64,000 bases of DNA. Source: Pyricularia pennisetigena. Lineage: Eukaryota; Ascomycota; Sordariomycetes; Magnaporthales; Pyriculariaceae. The notes beneath the pieces were generated by a model. That model made no database searches and had not been told where the DNA came from. It saw nothing but the letters and a program-made list of their open reading frames with translations. The translations under genes were made by a program, and so were the position numbers. Each line of letters opens with the position of its first letter. The stretch's first letter is position 1. The DNA is taken from NCBI RefSeq assembly GCF_004337985.1, contig NC_043744.1, forward strand, positions 4,050,663 through 4,114,662, read 5' to 3'. This document shows, piece after piece, positions 36,050 to 48,511 of this stretch.

Positions 36050-39000
36050 ATGCCCGTTTGGCAAAAGATTTTAACTTCCGTACCGGATATATTTAACGAT
36101 AGGGGTACCAAACCCATTTTCGATAATTTGGCAAATCGGCGTCGCCTACCCCCTATCCCCCCCCTTATCCGCCAAAGCGATATTAATTTCCCCGGGTTAA
36201 GGATATTCGCAAATAAATTTAAACCGGTTATAATTCCTACAATTTTCGCTACAATATTAATTTACCTGCGGATAATAACCACCGGACCTGACCTTAAAAA
36301 CGGCGATTTAAAATTTAAAACCGCTAACCCTGGATTATATATGTATAGCGGTTACTATATCGACAATTAGTTTAGGGTTTGTTACCATTTTTTTTACTTT
36401 GTTTTTCGCCGGTAGGGAAAAATCGTTATTAAAAGTAAGGAAAGTTTTAACGATTTTGGTGGAAATTGCCGCAACCCTTTTAAATTTAATATTAAATAAT
36501 TTTCCACCCTGTTTGTTGTCGCCGATTATACAATTATCGCCGATAACGTTATCGTTTTAAATAATTTGCATTTAATGCAATTTTAACATCGCTTGGTTGC
36601 CCGTTCGCGAACCGACCAAATTATCGACGTCGCCAATTTGTTTAATTTTAACCGCGCCTGTTATAACAGGACGATAATAATGCTCGCTATCGACACCTGG
36701 TCCCGTTTTAAACCCATTAAGGTCGGACGGCTGAAAAAAAAAGCGTGCAAATTAAATTTAAATGCACCCATTGGATTTATTAACATTTAAAGGTATTTTT
36801 AACAATTTGTACGACGAGGGGCGGTTCCATTATCCCATTTTTACCAAATTTAAAACAAAAATTACCGAATTTTATCCCAAATTTTTTAACGACGACCAAC
36901 AAAACGATTTTTTTAATTTTATACAAACCCAATCCACCATCGCCGATTAATTTGCCAATATGGACCGCGCAAAAAAGGAAATTTTCGAGGACGCCCGCGA
37001 AAGGATTTTAGCGGTTTTTTTGGTATACTATGCGCAATTTTCTATTTTAACTAAAAATTATCCCTGGATTGGTTATTTTTTTAATTCGGACGCGATTTAG
37101 GTTGTTATAAAAAAGTTGCGCCTTTTTTAAAACACCTTACCTGTCGACGGTTTAAATACCGATAATAAAATCGGTTTTAAATATAAGAAAATTAAAGGCA
37201 AATATTTTTAATTTAACTGGAATATACCTAATGCTCCTTTTAATCGCTATTAATTACCCCATTAACTGGTTGGTAAATTATATATGCATTATTTTTAATA
37301 ATTGTAATTATCGTTACAATTTTACCCCTATTTTTGTAACTACTATTATAATCCTGCCCCTATTTTTATAATTATTATTACAATCCCACCCCTATTTTTG
37401 TAATTATTATTACAATTTTTATTTTTGCTAAATTAATTTTTTTTTCGGTTTAAATACCCACACCTTATTAAAGTTGGAGCAATTAGTTTTTAAAAATTGG
37501 TTATTAACCAACGAAATGGGCACAGGAAAAACGATTATTTATTTTACGGCGATTTATATATGGTACATCCGTTGCCAATACGACCGATTTATCCAAAATA
37601 CCGACGGATATTTTCCCATTTTAATTTTCGTCCCGGCCAGCTTTGTTTCGCAAATATTTAAAAAAGTAATAACCAATTTCCCAACCTTCGACGTTAAATA
37701 TTATTATGGTTTAGCCGAGGTATACGTTACCGATACCCCGCGAACGGCTGCTATTTTTACCCAAACGCAATTTTACAATATTTTAACCAAATTCGCCGCC
37801 CGCAAATTTAATCCCAAATTTACGGGCACGGTTATTATTACATTTTATTCGACATTCCTAATCCGAAAAACTAAATAGTTGGACGAAATCCATAACGCGG
37901 AAAAAGTGTTTAATTTATAATATATGGATAAAATTATCGATTCCAATCCTTAGCAGCGCCCCCCCGACGTCGATAATTTCGACGATAATTCCGACATTGA
38001 AAATAATATCCAATAAATATTTTTTGTAACAATTATTATAATTTCGTTATATTAATATATTTATTTAAATTAAATAATTTTATTAGGAACGGTTAACGTA
38101 AAAACGGTCGGAAAACCGATTTTTCCACGGGCGAAAACACCAAAAATATCCGGCGTTTGGTTATATATTTACTATCCGGTACTTTTTTTCAACGTATAAT
38201 TGGAAACGAAATTTAATATTTCCGTTATCGCGGATCGATAATATACCGCGCATTTCGCTTTATTTTTTATATTAATCGGGGTATGGCCATTATTACGCCG
38301 ATTATTAACAAAATTAGGGATATTATTAGCTTTAATACCCTGGTTTGGGACAAAATTGCGATTTTTTTCGCCCGATTTAAAAATTTATTTTAGGAAAATA
38401 TATTTACGGTCGATTATATTTGGGAAGGTAATGGTTATTTCGTCGCTTTTAATATTAATAAAAACATTAGAATTTCCTTATAAAAATTCGAATTAATGGG
38501 TTGGAAATGGTGGCTGTTTTACCCTCGAATTTTAAATTTTATAATTCCTACCACCACATTAAACGAAAAATCGTTAATAATTTTTAAATATACGGGCGTA
38601 TTTACGGTACGTAAAGGTATAAATACCGGGCTTATTTTACCCAACGGTACAATTATTTATCCCCGTAAACGTATTCCGCCCCATAATATTATTATTAAAG
38701 AGCTCCAATTTGGCCACCGTTTCGAAAACGTTATAACGAATACCGAAACAATTTTTAAAAACATTATTACCGCATTCGTGGGCGAAAATACCGACGATAT
38801 TGGTCCCGCTTTATTAGAAATTCCCATTAATGCGGATACTATAATTGGTAACCGCCAAACCTCGATTTCTTTTAATATAGGTTTTATCCGCCTGCTGCAA
38901 TTTTTGGCAATTAATTACTTTTTTTGGTTAATAATCCACACCGAGGACGATACCCGGGATATTAATTCGGCGGAATTGGGTAAAATACTAACGTTAAAAA

Positions 39001-40680
39001 AAATGGATTTTAAAGTTAAACACCGCAACGTCCGACAAAATTTTAAAAAAAGTTTATAGGAAGGAAAAACCCGTTTTGGATCGGTAATTGTGGACGTTTT
39101 AATTTAATATAACGGCGACGGTTTTTTTAATTGGGTTTATTCGAAAACTTGCACTAATTTTAAAACGTTACTTCCATCGGGTAAGGTTAAAATAATCCAT
39201 TTTATGTTAAACGAATCGCCATTTATTGCCCGCGTGGTCGAAATCTGTATGGAGGAAAAAAAAAAGGGTTAATACGTTTTGGTTATAACCCCCAATCCTT
39301 GGATTTAAACGTAAATTGGTTATATAGTAACAATTATTACAATCCCTTTTTTTCCCTATAGTTATTGTGACAATTATTACAATTTTTATATTTTTGGATT
39401 ATAATAAATATTACAATGGTTATTGTTTTTCCATTTTTGTAATAATTGTTACAATTTTTAATATACTTGCTAATTTTTTTAGTTTTATTGTTTTTATTTT
39501 GGAAAAATCCAGTTTCGGTGTGGTTATTATCCGATTAGGCCTGTCTCAAACCGAACGCGATAAAACCGTTTCCGATTTTACCGATTCCAGCTCCAATTTT
39601 AACGTTTATATCCTAAATATTAATATTTCCAGCGTTGGTTTTAATTTGCACCCCAATTATTACATTGGTATTATTATCCCCTTAATATAAAACGCTAATA
39701 TATAATTGCAAATTTGTGGTCGTTTAATTCGGTTGGGTTAAAATAAACCTATTATTTGGCGCATTTTCGAAATGCGAAATATTTTTTTCGATTGGGTAAA
39801 AAATCGTATATTCCGGAAGGTTAATGCCCCTTTTTCTACTATTCCGGCCATTACTAATATATAATAAATATTATTTAAATATATTACGCGCATACGTTTC
39901 CCCAAAATTATCCAATTTCCAATTGTTAAACAATTCTTAACGTATAAAATAATAGCAATTATATTTTCCTAGCTTTTCAATTATTTCGTTTGGATAATAA
40001 AACCCCCCCAGCATTTTAATATTTTTTGTTTTAACAAAACGCGCCGTATAGGCGAATTTTATTTTCGCCTGGTTTTAATGCTCGTGTCAAATATTTTTAA
40101 GCAGTTTAACAAACAGGATTTGGTGGAAAAAACGTTAATTTTTATTTTAACGTTGGGTCCAGTTTATATTAATTATTAATACCAGGAGCAAAATGGTGGC
40201 CGTAATACGTTTGTTAATTATATTAATCGTACATATTTGCCTTATTTCGATTTTACCATTATGGATTAGGGGTTTGTGGTTAAATTAATAAAATGGATTA
40301 AAAATAACGATGGATTTTACGACGAAACCGCGACCGCGCGGGTTATCGGGGCCCCAATAAGGGATTTTGGTTCCTGGGTTATTAAACGCCGGGAAATTAA
40401 TAAACCGTTTAAAAAAGGTATTTTTGGTAATAATAACGCCGATTTTTTGGCGGTCGTTATTCCGTTTTTTTCATTTATCGATTTTGGCCTTAATTACGAT
40501 AAATTTATATTTAATTCGTTAAAGAAACCCTGTATACCCATTTTAAAAAAAGATAAAAAAAAGGACGATTCGGTTCCTGGATCGTTTACCGCGACCCCAA
40601 TTCGGAAAAAAAGGCGTGGCGCTAATAAACCCATTTTTAAAAAAACATTTAACGTTACCAAACGTTTTCGTTTTTTTTAA
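36050..40680 (+). pseudogene. SNF2-like helicase/ATPase, RIP-ruined
   Basis: The N-terminal part (36,050-37,230) is unrecognised. From 37,444: motif I LLTNEMGTGKTI, then FVPASFVSQIFKKV (motif Ia region), TVIITFYSTFL and LDEIHNAEK (DEAH-box-like motif II). The C-terminal helicase half shows RLGLSQTERDKTVSDFTDSS, ISSVGFNLHPNYYIGIIIPL and, after stops, ICGRLIRLGQ-like sequence (motif VI). This order is SNF2-family. AT-rich spacers near 37,250-37,440, 38,020-38,090 and 39,300-39,470 look like introns. Stops are mostly TAA/TAG. The final TAA at 40678 corresponds to CAA in G2 (56146-56148, reverse), so this stop is itself a C-to-T change. Confidence 0.75.
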
Positions 40681-40729
40681 TCGGTTTGGGTTTTTTTGTT
40701 TTACTTTTCTTTTAGGGTTTGGTGTTATA

Positions 40730-42923
40730 AAATTGGGGGTTTTATATATATAATATTATAACAATTATTATTATTGGGATCCGGTTTAATGGATTTATTA
40801 CTCGTGGTTAATAGGGTATTATAATAACGGTTATTACCAGGATTTTTTTTGCTGGATTTATAATTGGCGGTGGATGGAGGATATAGTTTATTTGGGTAAG
40901 GAAAATGGATAAAAAACGGGTTATTTATACGGAGGATTTTGGAGGAAATTATATTTCGCATTTTATTTTAAACCAAATTTATAATTGGTATTTATTTGTT
41001 TGTATTTACTGGTTTTACGGACGCTGTTTTACCTCCGTTATTCGCGGGTAAGGTTACCGTTATTCGTCCATTTAACTTTTTTTTATAATAGAACGATTTT
41101 CGCTTTTACCCGTTTTGGTTTGCGTAATTTACCTTTTATTATTTTGAATTTTATGCGCCTTTTTCGTCGGATTTTTCGTATATTCCGTCCAGCAAATTTC
41201 CTTCGGTGTTAATTATACCATTAATACTTAAACCGTTTATCCGGTTATATCCCTCCTTTGGATTTGCCCCTATTTTTTCAATATCCGCCTGAAATAGCAC
41301 GCTGTTAAAACGTACGATTTTTTAATTAAATACCTCCAATTTATCGCCTATTAGTTTTTTTAAACCCAGGTATAATAAATTAGGGCCGTCGAAGTCGAAA
41401 TTGGGTAATATTTCGGTTTTTTCGCTTCCCCAACCATTTTGGAATAATAAATACGTATAATGGATTATATTTTGGTTGGTTAATATTATATGGTATTTGC
41501 TGTTAATGCGTATACGGGCGATATTTTCCAATATTTTACGTACCGTAATTGCGATTAACCCCATCGTTGCACAATTTAGGAATATTTTTCGCAAATCGTG
41601 CGTGGAATTGCGGTTATTTTTAATATCCATAACGAAACCCCTATTAATATATTTAATTGTTAAGTTTGCCGGTTTAAATCCATTCCCGGCCGTGGTATAT
41701 TTTACGAACGCTAATTTTAAAATCCCGGTACGCAGCGGTTAATTTATAATTTTTGGTCGTAATAACCAGGTTAAATATAATATTTTAAAGTTATAGTTTT
41801 TTGTTTTGCAACCGTAAAAAATAGGACCAATTGCGGTATTATAATTTCCAATACGCCGTAATTTTTTTGGTGGAACGCGTTTATTATTATTTATAAAAGG
41901 TTAATTATTTGCAAATAACGGCGTTGCGTGCGGAAGGCGATATTAATTTTGGGTTTTATATCCCATAATCCAATACCTATTAAACCGTTAATATAATTAA
42001 CGAATATATTATCGTAAACACGGTTTACCACGGAAATATATATATTATATAATATATCGGTAAAAACCTTTTCCAGGGCGTTTTTAAAAATTTAACTTTT
42101 ATCCAATAATCCGTTTTGGATTAAAATAGTAATTATAATGTATAAAATGCGGGACCGGAATATATTTTGTAAAAGCCGTAAAACGTGGTAAAACTTTTTT
42201 TTATTTTTTTAAAATTGGTTGTATTTCCCTAACTTTATTATATTTATAGATATAATAAGGGCGTAATATTGCCATAATTGGTTAATAAAATTGAATTCGA
42301 TATGGAAAAACGTTGGTACGGGTAATATCCATTATTTTTTGTTAAAGGGTTAAAATAATTCGATATAAATTCCTTAAATGGTACGGATATATAACGTTGT
42401 TTTTTAATCCCTATAAACGAGGAACAGGACGGAAAAATAATCGAAATGGTCGGGTAATAGGTTTAAAAAACGTTTAAAAAAGATTTCGTGGATTTGGATA
42501 ATTCCTGCGTATTTCCTTTCGTTTTCGGTAATAGCGGGGGTTTGGATAAGGTAGGAGGTTGGTGTAATTCGTGCGAGGGTAGGGTATTGTGGGATTGTTC
42601 CAGGCGTATATGGGCGGTTGGGGAATAAAAAACCATAAATTTGGTGCATTATATAATATTTGGCGTTTTCGTAATAGGTGTCCGGATATTGTAAAAAGGC
42701 GGGCGTTTGCAACTATTTTTGGCGGAAAAGTACGGTGGCGTGCTACTGGGATTGCGTGTATCGTTTAAATCCTGGCGTTAATATAAGGAAATACGATGTT
42801 AAATTTTGCATTCGGTTACGTTTTCCATGCCCAAAGTCCTGTACCTTATCCAGAAAGTTGAAATTATTATATACGAAAAATAGTGTTGGGTCACGAGCGA
42901 TCCTTTTTAAATTTATTTATATG

Positions 42924-42965
<42 letters not shown>

Positions 42966-44060
42966 AAAAATTATTATTGCTGTTCGCGGTAAAAGCTAAA
43001 TATAAATATAGATATTATTAATAATATATTCGGGCAACGGCGACAAATTGTTGGGTTTACCGTTTAATAATTTTATAAAATAAACATATTCCAAACCCGG
43101 ATAATATGTCTATAATACGTCGTGGAACTCCATTATTTATAAAATATAATGCGAATGCGCGTAGCAAATAATTGTTTTTTTGGGGGGAATATCCGTGGGT
43201 TAAAATCGCTAATATTAATATAACGCGTTAATTTTTTAACGTTGGGGGGTTTGTGGTTTTTAAAAAAGTATTTGGTTCCAAATATACTACGTTCGAAATT
43301 TATAACGATGGATAAAACGGGCGGTGGCCCCGGGAATATAATAATAGTAAAAATATAAATTTATATAATATTGGCGTTTTGGACGGGATTTCCTGGGTGG
43401 ACGTGTCGAATACCTATTTAAACCAATCTATATCGTTTACGTTTTTGGCGGAATAATTTTTTATTCCCGAAAATTGGAAATTTGTGGGTTCGAACCGGTT
43501 AAAAAAGCGTAAATATTATATTAATTGCTGCAATTCCCTACGTAAAAAATCGGTTTTAATAGGCGCAGGAAATTTATTATTAAAACGGTATTCGACCCTA
43601 TTGGCGCGTAAACGTTTTCGGATTGAAAAATTTCGTAATATTTTTTTAAAAAAAAATATTCGCGATAGGGTAGGTCGGGTAATTTCGTAAAAATTTGCCG
43701 TTATTACCCAAACGTGGATAAATTGCGTAAAATTGGTGCGTCGGTAACGGTTACGCCAAAATTTGGTAATATCGCGAATAAATTTGGTTTCGGGGTTTAT
43801 TTCCGTTTCGGATTCGTATTTTTTCGGTAATTGTTTTTAATCGACTAAAAAAGGCCTAAATTCCCATTTATTTTCGAATATACGATTGGGCGATAATAAT
43901 TGGGATAACGATAAAAATAAAAATAATTGCGATATCGATGGAAGTAATAGGGTTAGGTCGGACGTAAAATATTGGGTTGCAAATTACGCGGATGGGAATA
44001 TTTTTTCGGGTGTATTTATTAGTATTATTGGAAATGTGTTTTCCATTATTGGATTCGGGT
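40730..44060 (-). pseudogene. Unidentified gene of the giant element, convergent
   Basis: On the minus strand, reading frames carry coding-like peptides interrupted chiefly by TAA/TAG. From the start: NRIFENKWEFRPFLVD, FIRDITKFWRNRYRRTNF, GHRPFYPSL, LKTTNPPTLKN, then QTPAFLQYPDTYYENAKYY, THDLRKIFLNCATMGLIAIT and a Lys/Asn-rich tail. The same peptides occur in G2 on the plus strand. I recognise no domain. Its position opposite the two helicases and its conservation between copies make it the best candidate for the transposase, but no DDE triad or zinc motif could be assigned. Confidence 0.5.
42927..42962. repeat. (AT)n microsatellite in G1
   Basis: About 18 AT units. The homologous site in G2 (52,491-52,562) carries about twice as many, so the array changed length after the copies separated. 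Confidence 0.9.
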
Positions 44061-45185
44061 TTTATTTGGTTTAATAATATATCGAATAAAGGTTAATGTA
44101 CGTAAATATATAATATAGTGGTAAAAATTTTTTATTTTTTTATATATCGGGGGGAATGGTGGTTGGCGATATCGCAGCATTGGGTGTTTTGTTGGTGGTA
44201 CCGCTATAAACGGCGAAATGCGACAAATTGTTTTCAAACTAAAACGAGCGCGATTTTTTCGGCTAATGTAATTGGTCGAAAAACCATGTGGTTAAAAGGT
44301 ACATGGAGCGCTCGGTCCCCACTGCGAAGCAGGGGGGTCTAGTCTAAGCACTGAGACTAGCTAAATTTGTATTATTTTCATATTTTTTGCTTTATTTAAT
44401 TAAATGAAATTTATAAAAAAAAACCTATGTAAAATTTATTAACAAACTGATAAAAGAATGCATCAGTTAGAAATATTTTCATTTTACCAATATTTGCGTA
44501 AATTATTTAATTTTTTAACAAATTTTTAATTTATATAAAAATATTAATAAAACTTTTATTTTAATCGATAATTGCATGCACTTTGCAGTATCAAGTCTAC
44601 TAAGCTTTAAAAACTGTAATTTTAACTCAAATTATTATTATATACTATTATTCAAAATAAAAATTAAATATAATGAAAAATTACAGATTTTACTTAATAT
44701 TTTAATATCTTTCCATATTCAGTAGCTATTAGAACGCGGCCGGCATTCAAATAATTAATAAACTCCAATTAATTCAATGCACATTACTTTATATTTTTAT
44801 AGTCTTTATTTGTTTTTTTATTTAAATATATAATTATATATTATGGTAACACCATTTGTTTTTGTTATTACAATGCAAATATATTATATATACCCGCTAT
44901 AAACGGTAAAATATTACAAATTATCCTTATATTAATAAAATAATTATCAGCGATATCGCAATAATAAGTATATTATTAATAATACCGTTATAAACGGCGA
45001 AATGCGACAAATTATCGTTGGTGGTACCGCCATAAACGGCGAAATGCGACAAAATGTCCTTAAACTAGAACGAGCGCGATTTTTTCGGCCAATGTAATTG
45101 GTCGAAAAACCATGTGGCTGAAAGGTATATGGAGCGCTCGGTCCCCACTGCGAAGCAGGGGGGTCTAGTTTGAGCACTGAGACTA

Positions 45186-45421
45186 GCTAATATGGTAAAA
45201 ATTTCAACCAAATATAGGGTAACTGATTCGCAGGTGCAGGGTGGGTATAAACCCGGTACAGGGTAAACCCCATTCGCTGACCGTTTAAATTGCAACTCCT
45301 GCAACACAAAATATAACGGAAAATCCGACAACCCCGACAGCCCCACTTCGGCACTATTTATTGTGGCTTTCATACAAATCAAAGTGGACCCATTACATGC
45401 TAAATAACGCATATAATTAAC
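45186..45421. other. Pre-insertion host DNA right of n3
   Basis: Begins with the n3 right TSD (GCTAATATG), continuing the host sequence broken at 29,279. No gene is seen. It is less AT-rich than the transposons and ends at the truncated element n10. Confidence 0.6.
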
Positions 45422-45517
45422 ATATTGCAAAGCCGCAATTAAGCCACGAAATGGAGCGAAGCGAACGAAGTGGATCAATTGTGGAGCTCTGGGTTTTAGG
45501 AATAAGCCCTGAGACTA
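45422..45517 (-). mobile_element. n10: truncated left end of a TAGTCTCAG element
   Basis: About 95 bases matching the family's left end in reverse (attgcaaagccgcaatt... to CCCTGAGACTA at 45,517). The inner part and the other end are missing, so no TSD can be tested. It marks the left edge of the island with the secreted-protein gene. Confidence 0.75.
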
Positions 45518-46366
45518 GCACCAGCGTTCGTTTCCTGTTTGTTCGCTTAGACGCGTGTACGCGGTTGGCACTGCGTGCCTTTCTTCTTCTTTACGCTTAG
45601 CTTTAGCTCTTCGAATAGAACCGCCCCTATATTGCAGCCTTGTCTCCTTGGGATTGCTTTCGTGACACTAGCCTAAAGAGCGTAGGAGAGCTTTTATCCT
45701 GCTCACAGCGATGACCAAGCTCTGATAGTTATGTAATCCCTCGTGCTATCTACTGCAACATTTATAGCGCCAGGACCCAAGCTTAATCCTTTTTTCGAAC
45801 CCCTTCCCTGTTGCTAATCTCGATAATGACCAAAATGCCGGTTGTCTGCTTTAATATTCTAACCACCAGAGCAAGCCTGATGGTTTATTACTGTGGGAGT
45901 GAGGTGGCTGGTCTGGGTAACCCGGCGCCTCAGACGCTCGAATGGAGCCTTTTAAAGCTCTTATTTGTTCTCGCGTTACCCGTGCTAAACTATTCAAGTA
46001 CTTCCACTTGACAAGAACTCCTGCATAAGGTTTTCTCTATTTGCCCAACGGGGACTGCCCCCGCCACAGCCCGGTGCTGCGCTCGCTACCGGTCAGCGGT
46101 ACCCTTGCCAATAAACCTTGTCACTTTATCGAGTTATTCACTACGCTGGGATTTGAACTTTTGGTTTACGAGATGCTATTTTCGTAGCGATGTATTTATA
46201 TTGCTGCTAATTTAAGCTCTGAATGTAGAGTCATTTGATTCTTAACCACCATTTAGTAAAACACAATATTTATAAGGCTCATCAAATCCGCACATTTAAC
46301 CGCCAAACAGTATAACACGGTCATGTTTTCATTGCTTTTTAAGTTCAGCACTCCAATTTTAAACCT
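45518..46366. other. Undecayed island upstream of the secreted-protein gene
   Basis: DNA of ordinary composition between transposon ends, with no RIP signature. It contains the presumed promoter of the gene at 46,391, including TATTTATAAG near 46,267. I see no other intact gene. Confidence 0.6.
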
Positions 46367-46390
46367 ATGCCTAAGAGCAAATCTGTTGCA

Positions 46391-46774
46391 ATGCAGTACA
46401 ACAATGTTTTCACTCCCTTTACCCGTTTTACTATCTTTTTACTTTTATCGTCCGCTGTTTTAGCCGCTCCGTCATTTGGCCGTGCGCGCAAACACCCCCT
46501 CCCTCAAGCGCCTTATCAAGTAGGTGGTGATGTCTTTTACGACCCACCTGAATTTCACCCTCTCGATCCGGAAAAGCCCGGGCTGGTTAATATTGCTGTA
46601 AATCCTGATGGCTCTCTCCGGACTCGGCCCAAAACTAGCTTTGAACTTAATATTGGAGGGGTTGTCCAAGAAGGCTATCCGCCAAATAATGCCAATGGTA
46701 ACATTGGGAAGAATGCAGGGCAAAAGACATACCCTTCTACCTCAGGTAGCCGGCAAGGGAAAGGGAGATTATAA
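46391..46774 (+). CDS. Small secreted cysteine-free protein, effector candidate
   Basis: A single exon of 127 residues from ATG 46,391; an in-frame ATG at 46,367 would add eight residues. The later start is preferred because it begins directly with a signal peptide (MQYNNVFTPF..., hydrophobic FLLLSSAVLA, likely cleavage near residue 25). The mature part is Pro/Gly/Asn-rich, with FYDPPEFHPLDPEKPGLVNI and SFELNIGGVVQEGYPPN, and has no Cys. The frame is intact although the flanking repeats are heavily decayed. The stop lies 42 bases from transposon n9. Position and features resemble plant-pathogen effectors, but no known family is recognised and a chance ORF is not fully excluded. Confidence 0.65.
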   Translation: MQYNNVFTPFTRFTIFLLLSSAVLAAPSFGRARKHPLPQAPYQVGGDVFYDPPEFHPLDPEKPGLVNIAVNPDGSLRTRPKTSFELNIGGVVQEGYPPNNANGNIGKNAGQKTYPSTSGSRQGKGRL

Positions 46775-46816
46775 GGGGATTGCAATCTTCTCACAACCTG
46801 CCTCCTCTTTGAGGCC

Positions 46817-46868
46817 TAGTCTAAGTGCTCAGACTAGACCCCCCTGTTTCGCAATAGGGACCGAGCGC
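46817..46868 (-). mobile_element. n9: right end of a TAGTCTCAG element, cut by n5
   Basis: 52 bases, from terminus TAGTCTAAGTGCTCAGACTA inward to GGGACCGAGCGC, where n5 begins. The remainder should lie beyond the right edge of the window. Its left flank is TTTGAGGCC, the predicted 9-bp TSD. Confidence 0.75.
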
Positions 46869-48511
46869 TAGTCTCAGGGCTCATCCCTGAAGCCCAGAGC
46901 TCCACAATTGATCCATTTCGCTCCACTTCGTGGCTCAATTGCGGTTTTGCAATGTACCTGTGGGTCCATCCAAAAAACGCTTTGGTTCAGGTTTGAGGAC
47001 AATTTGTCGATTTTCGCCGTTTATAGCGGTATTTTTGGCCTTTTTTCGACCGACACTACCTTATTATTCCACAACCACGCAAAATATTGAAAAAAGAAAA
47101 TATTTTTAAAAAAAGCGTTTAATACCGCTATTCGCAGCGATTTAATTTATTTTTTTATTTGTTATAACGGCCGAATTGGATATTACCTGCCTGTAATCCG
47201 TTTATGGCGGTATTGTTTTTGCGATTTGTTTTTCGATTTTTGATTTTTTTTGATATTATTTTTAATTTTTAACCAAATTTTATAATTTTTGGACGTGGAG
47301 GGTCGTATATATATACCGTTATATTAGATTTTGGTGCATAACCCGGATTATATGAACCGTTAAATAAGCGGATAGGTAAAGTATATACATTTTTATATAT
47401 ATTTTACGATTGAAACTCGTTTATATTTTTACCAATTTTGACGATAATGATATTAAATTTCCAGGGATTGGATTACGTATATAAACAGCCCTCCACGTTA
47501 AATTCGAACTATAATATTTGCTTTAGAAACATTTTTATATAAAAGAATGCTAAGTATATATTTATTTTATTAATTTGATATTATTTTGTTTTGCAGCCAA
47601 ACTTTATGCATCTTGCACGTAGGGTGTGGCATATATATATGTATATATATATATATATATAACATAATATTACAATTTGGTACACATATCCAATTATATA
47701 AGCCGTTGAATAAGCGGATAAGGAAAATATATTAAATTTTGTATATAATTTACAATCGAAACGCTTATATATTTTTACCAATTTTAATATTAATAAAACC
47801 AAAATTTTAAGGAGTGGTTTACGTATATAAACAAACGTTAACGCGAAATCCGATTTATAGTACCCGCTTTTTTTACTATTTTATGTAAAAATGCTAAATC
47901 TATGTTATTTTTTATTTTTTATTTTATTTAGTTAAATAGAATTTATAAACAGAAAGTAAAATAACATTTATATTTATGTCTATAAAACTGGATGCAGTTA
48001 AGTCTTTTCCAATTTTACCAATATTCTCGTAAATGATTTGGTTTTTTAAAAAAATATCAGTTAATATACAAATATTAATAAAACTTTTATTTTAATCGAT
48101 GAATGCATGCATTTTAAAATTTAAGTCCTTTAATTTGCAAATATTATAAAATGAGTTCAAGTAAATATTATACACCAATTTATAAAATAATAATTAAATA
48201 TAATGAAGAATTATAAATTTTATTAAATATTTCAATATCTTTTTAAATATACTGTTTAAAAAACCGCGGTTTATATAGGAAGAACTACCAAGCTTTAATT
48301 AATCCAACGCAGGTTAATTTATATATTTAAAATTTTTATTTATTTTTACATCCGAATATTGAATTGCATATTATAATTATACCATTTCTTTTTGCCATTA
48401 AAGTGCGAATACATTATATATACCCGCTACAAACGGCAAAATGCGACCCATCAACCTTATATTAATGAAATAATTATTAGCGATATTACACCGTTAGGTA
48501 TATTATTAGTA

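Larger units (their letters stand above)
30327..44359 (+). mobile_element. G1: 14-kb giant TAGTCTCAG-family element
   Basis: Left terminus TAGTCTCAGGGCTC at 30,327, right terminus GTGCTTAGAC-type end closing with CTGAGACTA at 44,359. The flanks are GCTAAAT (left) and GCTAAATTT (right): a 9-bp TSD with two T lost from a T run on the left. It measures 14,033 bp, or about 13,835 without the nested 193-bp LTR. It shares both ends, and the palindromic CGCCGTTTATGGCGGTA motif, with the short copies. Cargo, all ruined by RIP-type changes: RecQ-like helicase (+), Asn/Pro-rich protein (+), SNF2-like helicase (+), unidentified gene (-). No transposase is recognised. Confidence 0.88.
29280..45185 (+). 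mobile_element. n3: short TAGTCTCAG-family element split by G1
   Basis: Left terminus at 29,280 (TAGTTTCAGGG), right terminus ending 45,185 (CACTGAGACTA). Exact 9-bp TSD GCTAATATG at 29271-29279 and 45186-45194. Without G1 it is about 1,865 bp, the standard short-copy length. The two halves join in the sequence AAAATGCTAAATTTGTATT that uninterrupted copies carry intact. Confidence 0.9.

Noticed and set aside
30327..44359. Starship-type giant element
   Set aside because: Starships are defined by a DUF3435 tyrosine recombinase and have different target sites. Neither is seen; TSDs are 9 bp with short terminal inverted repeats.
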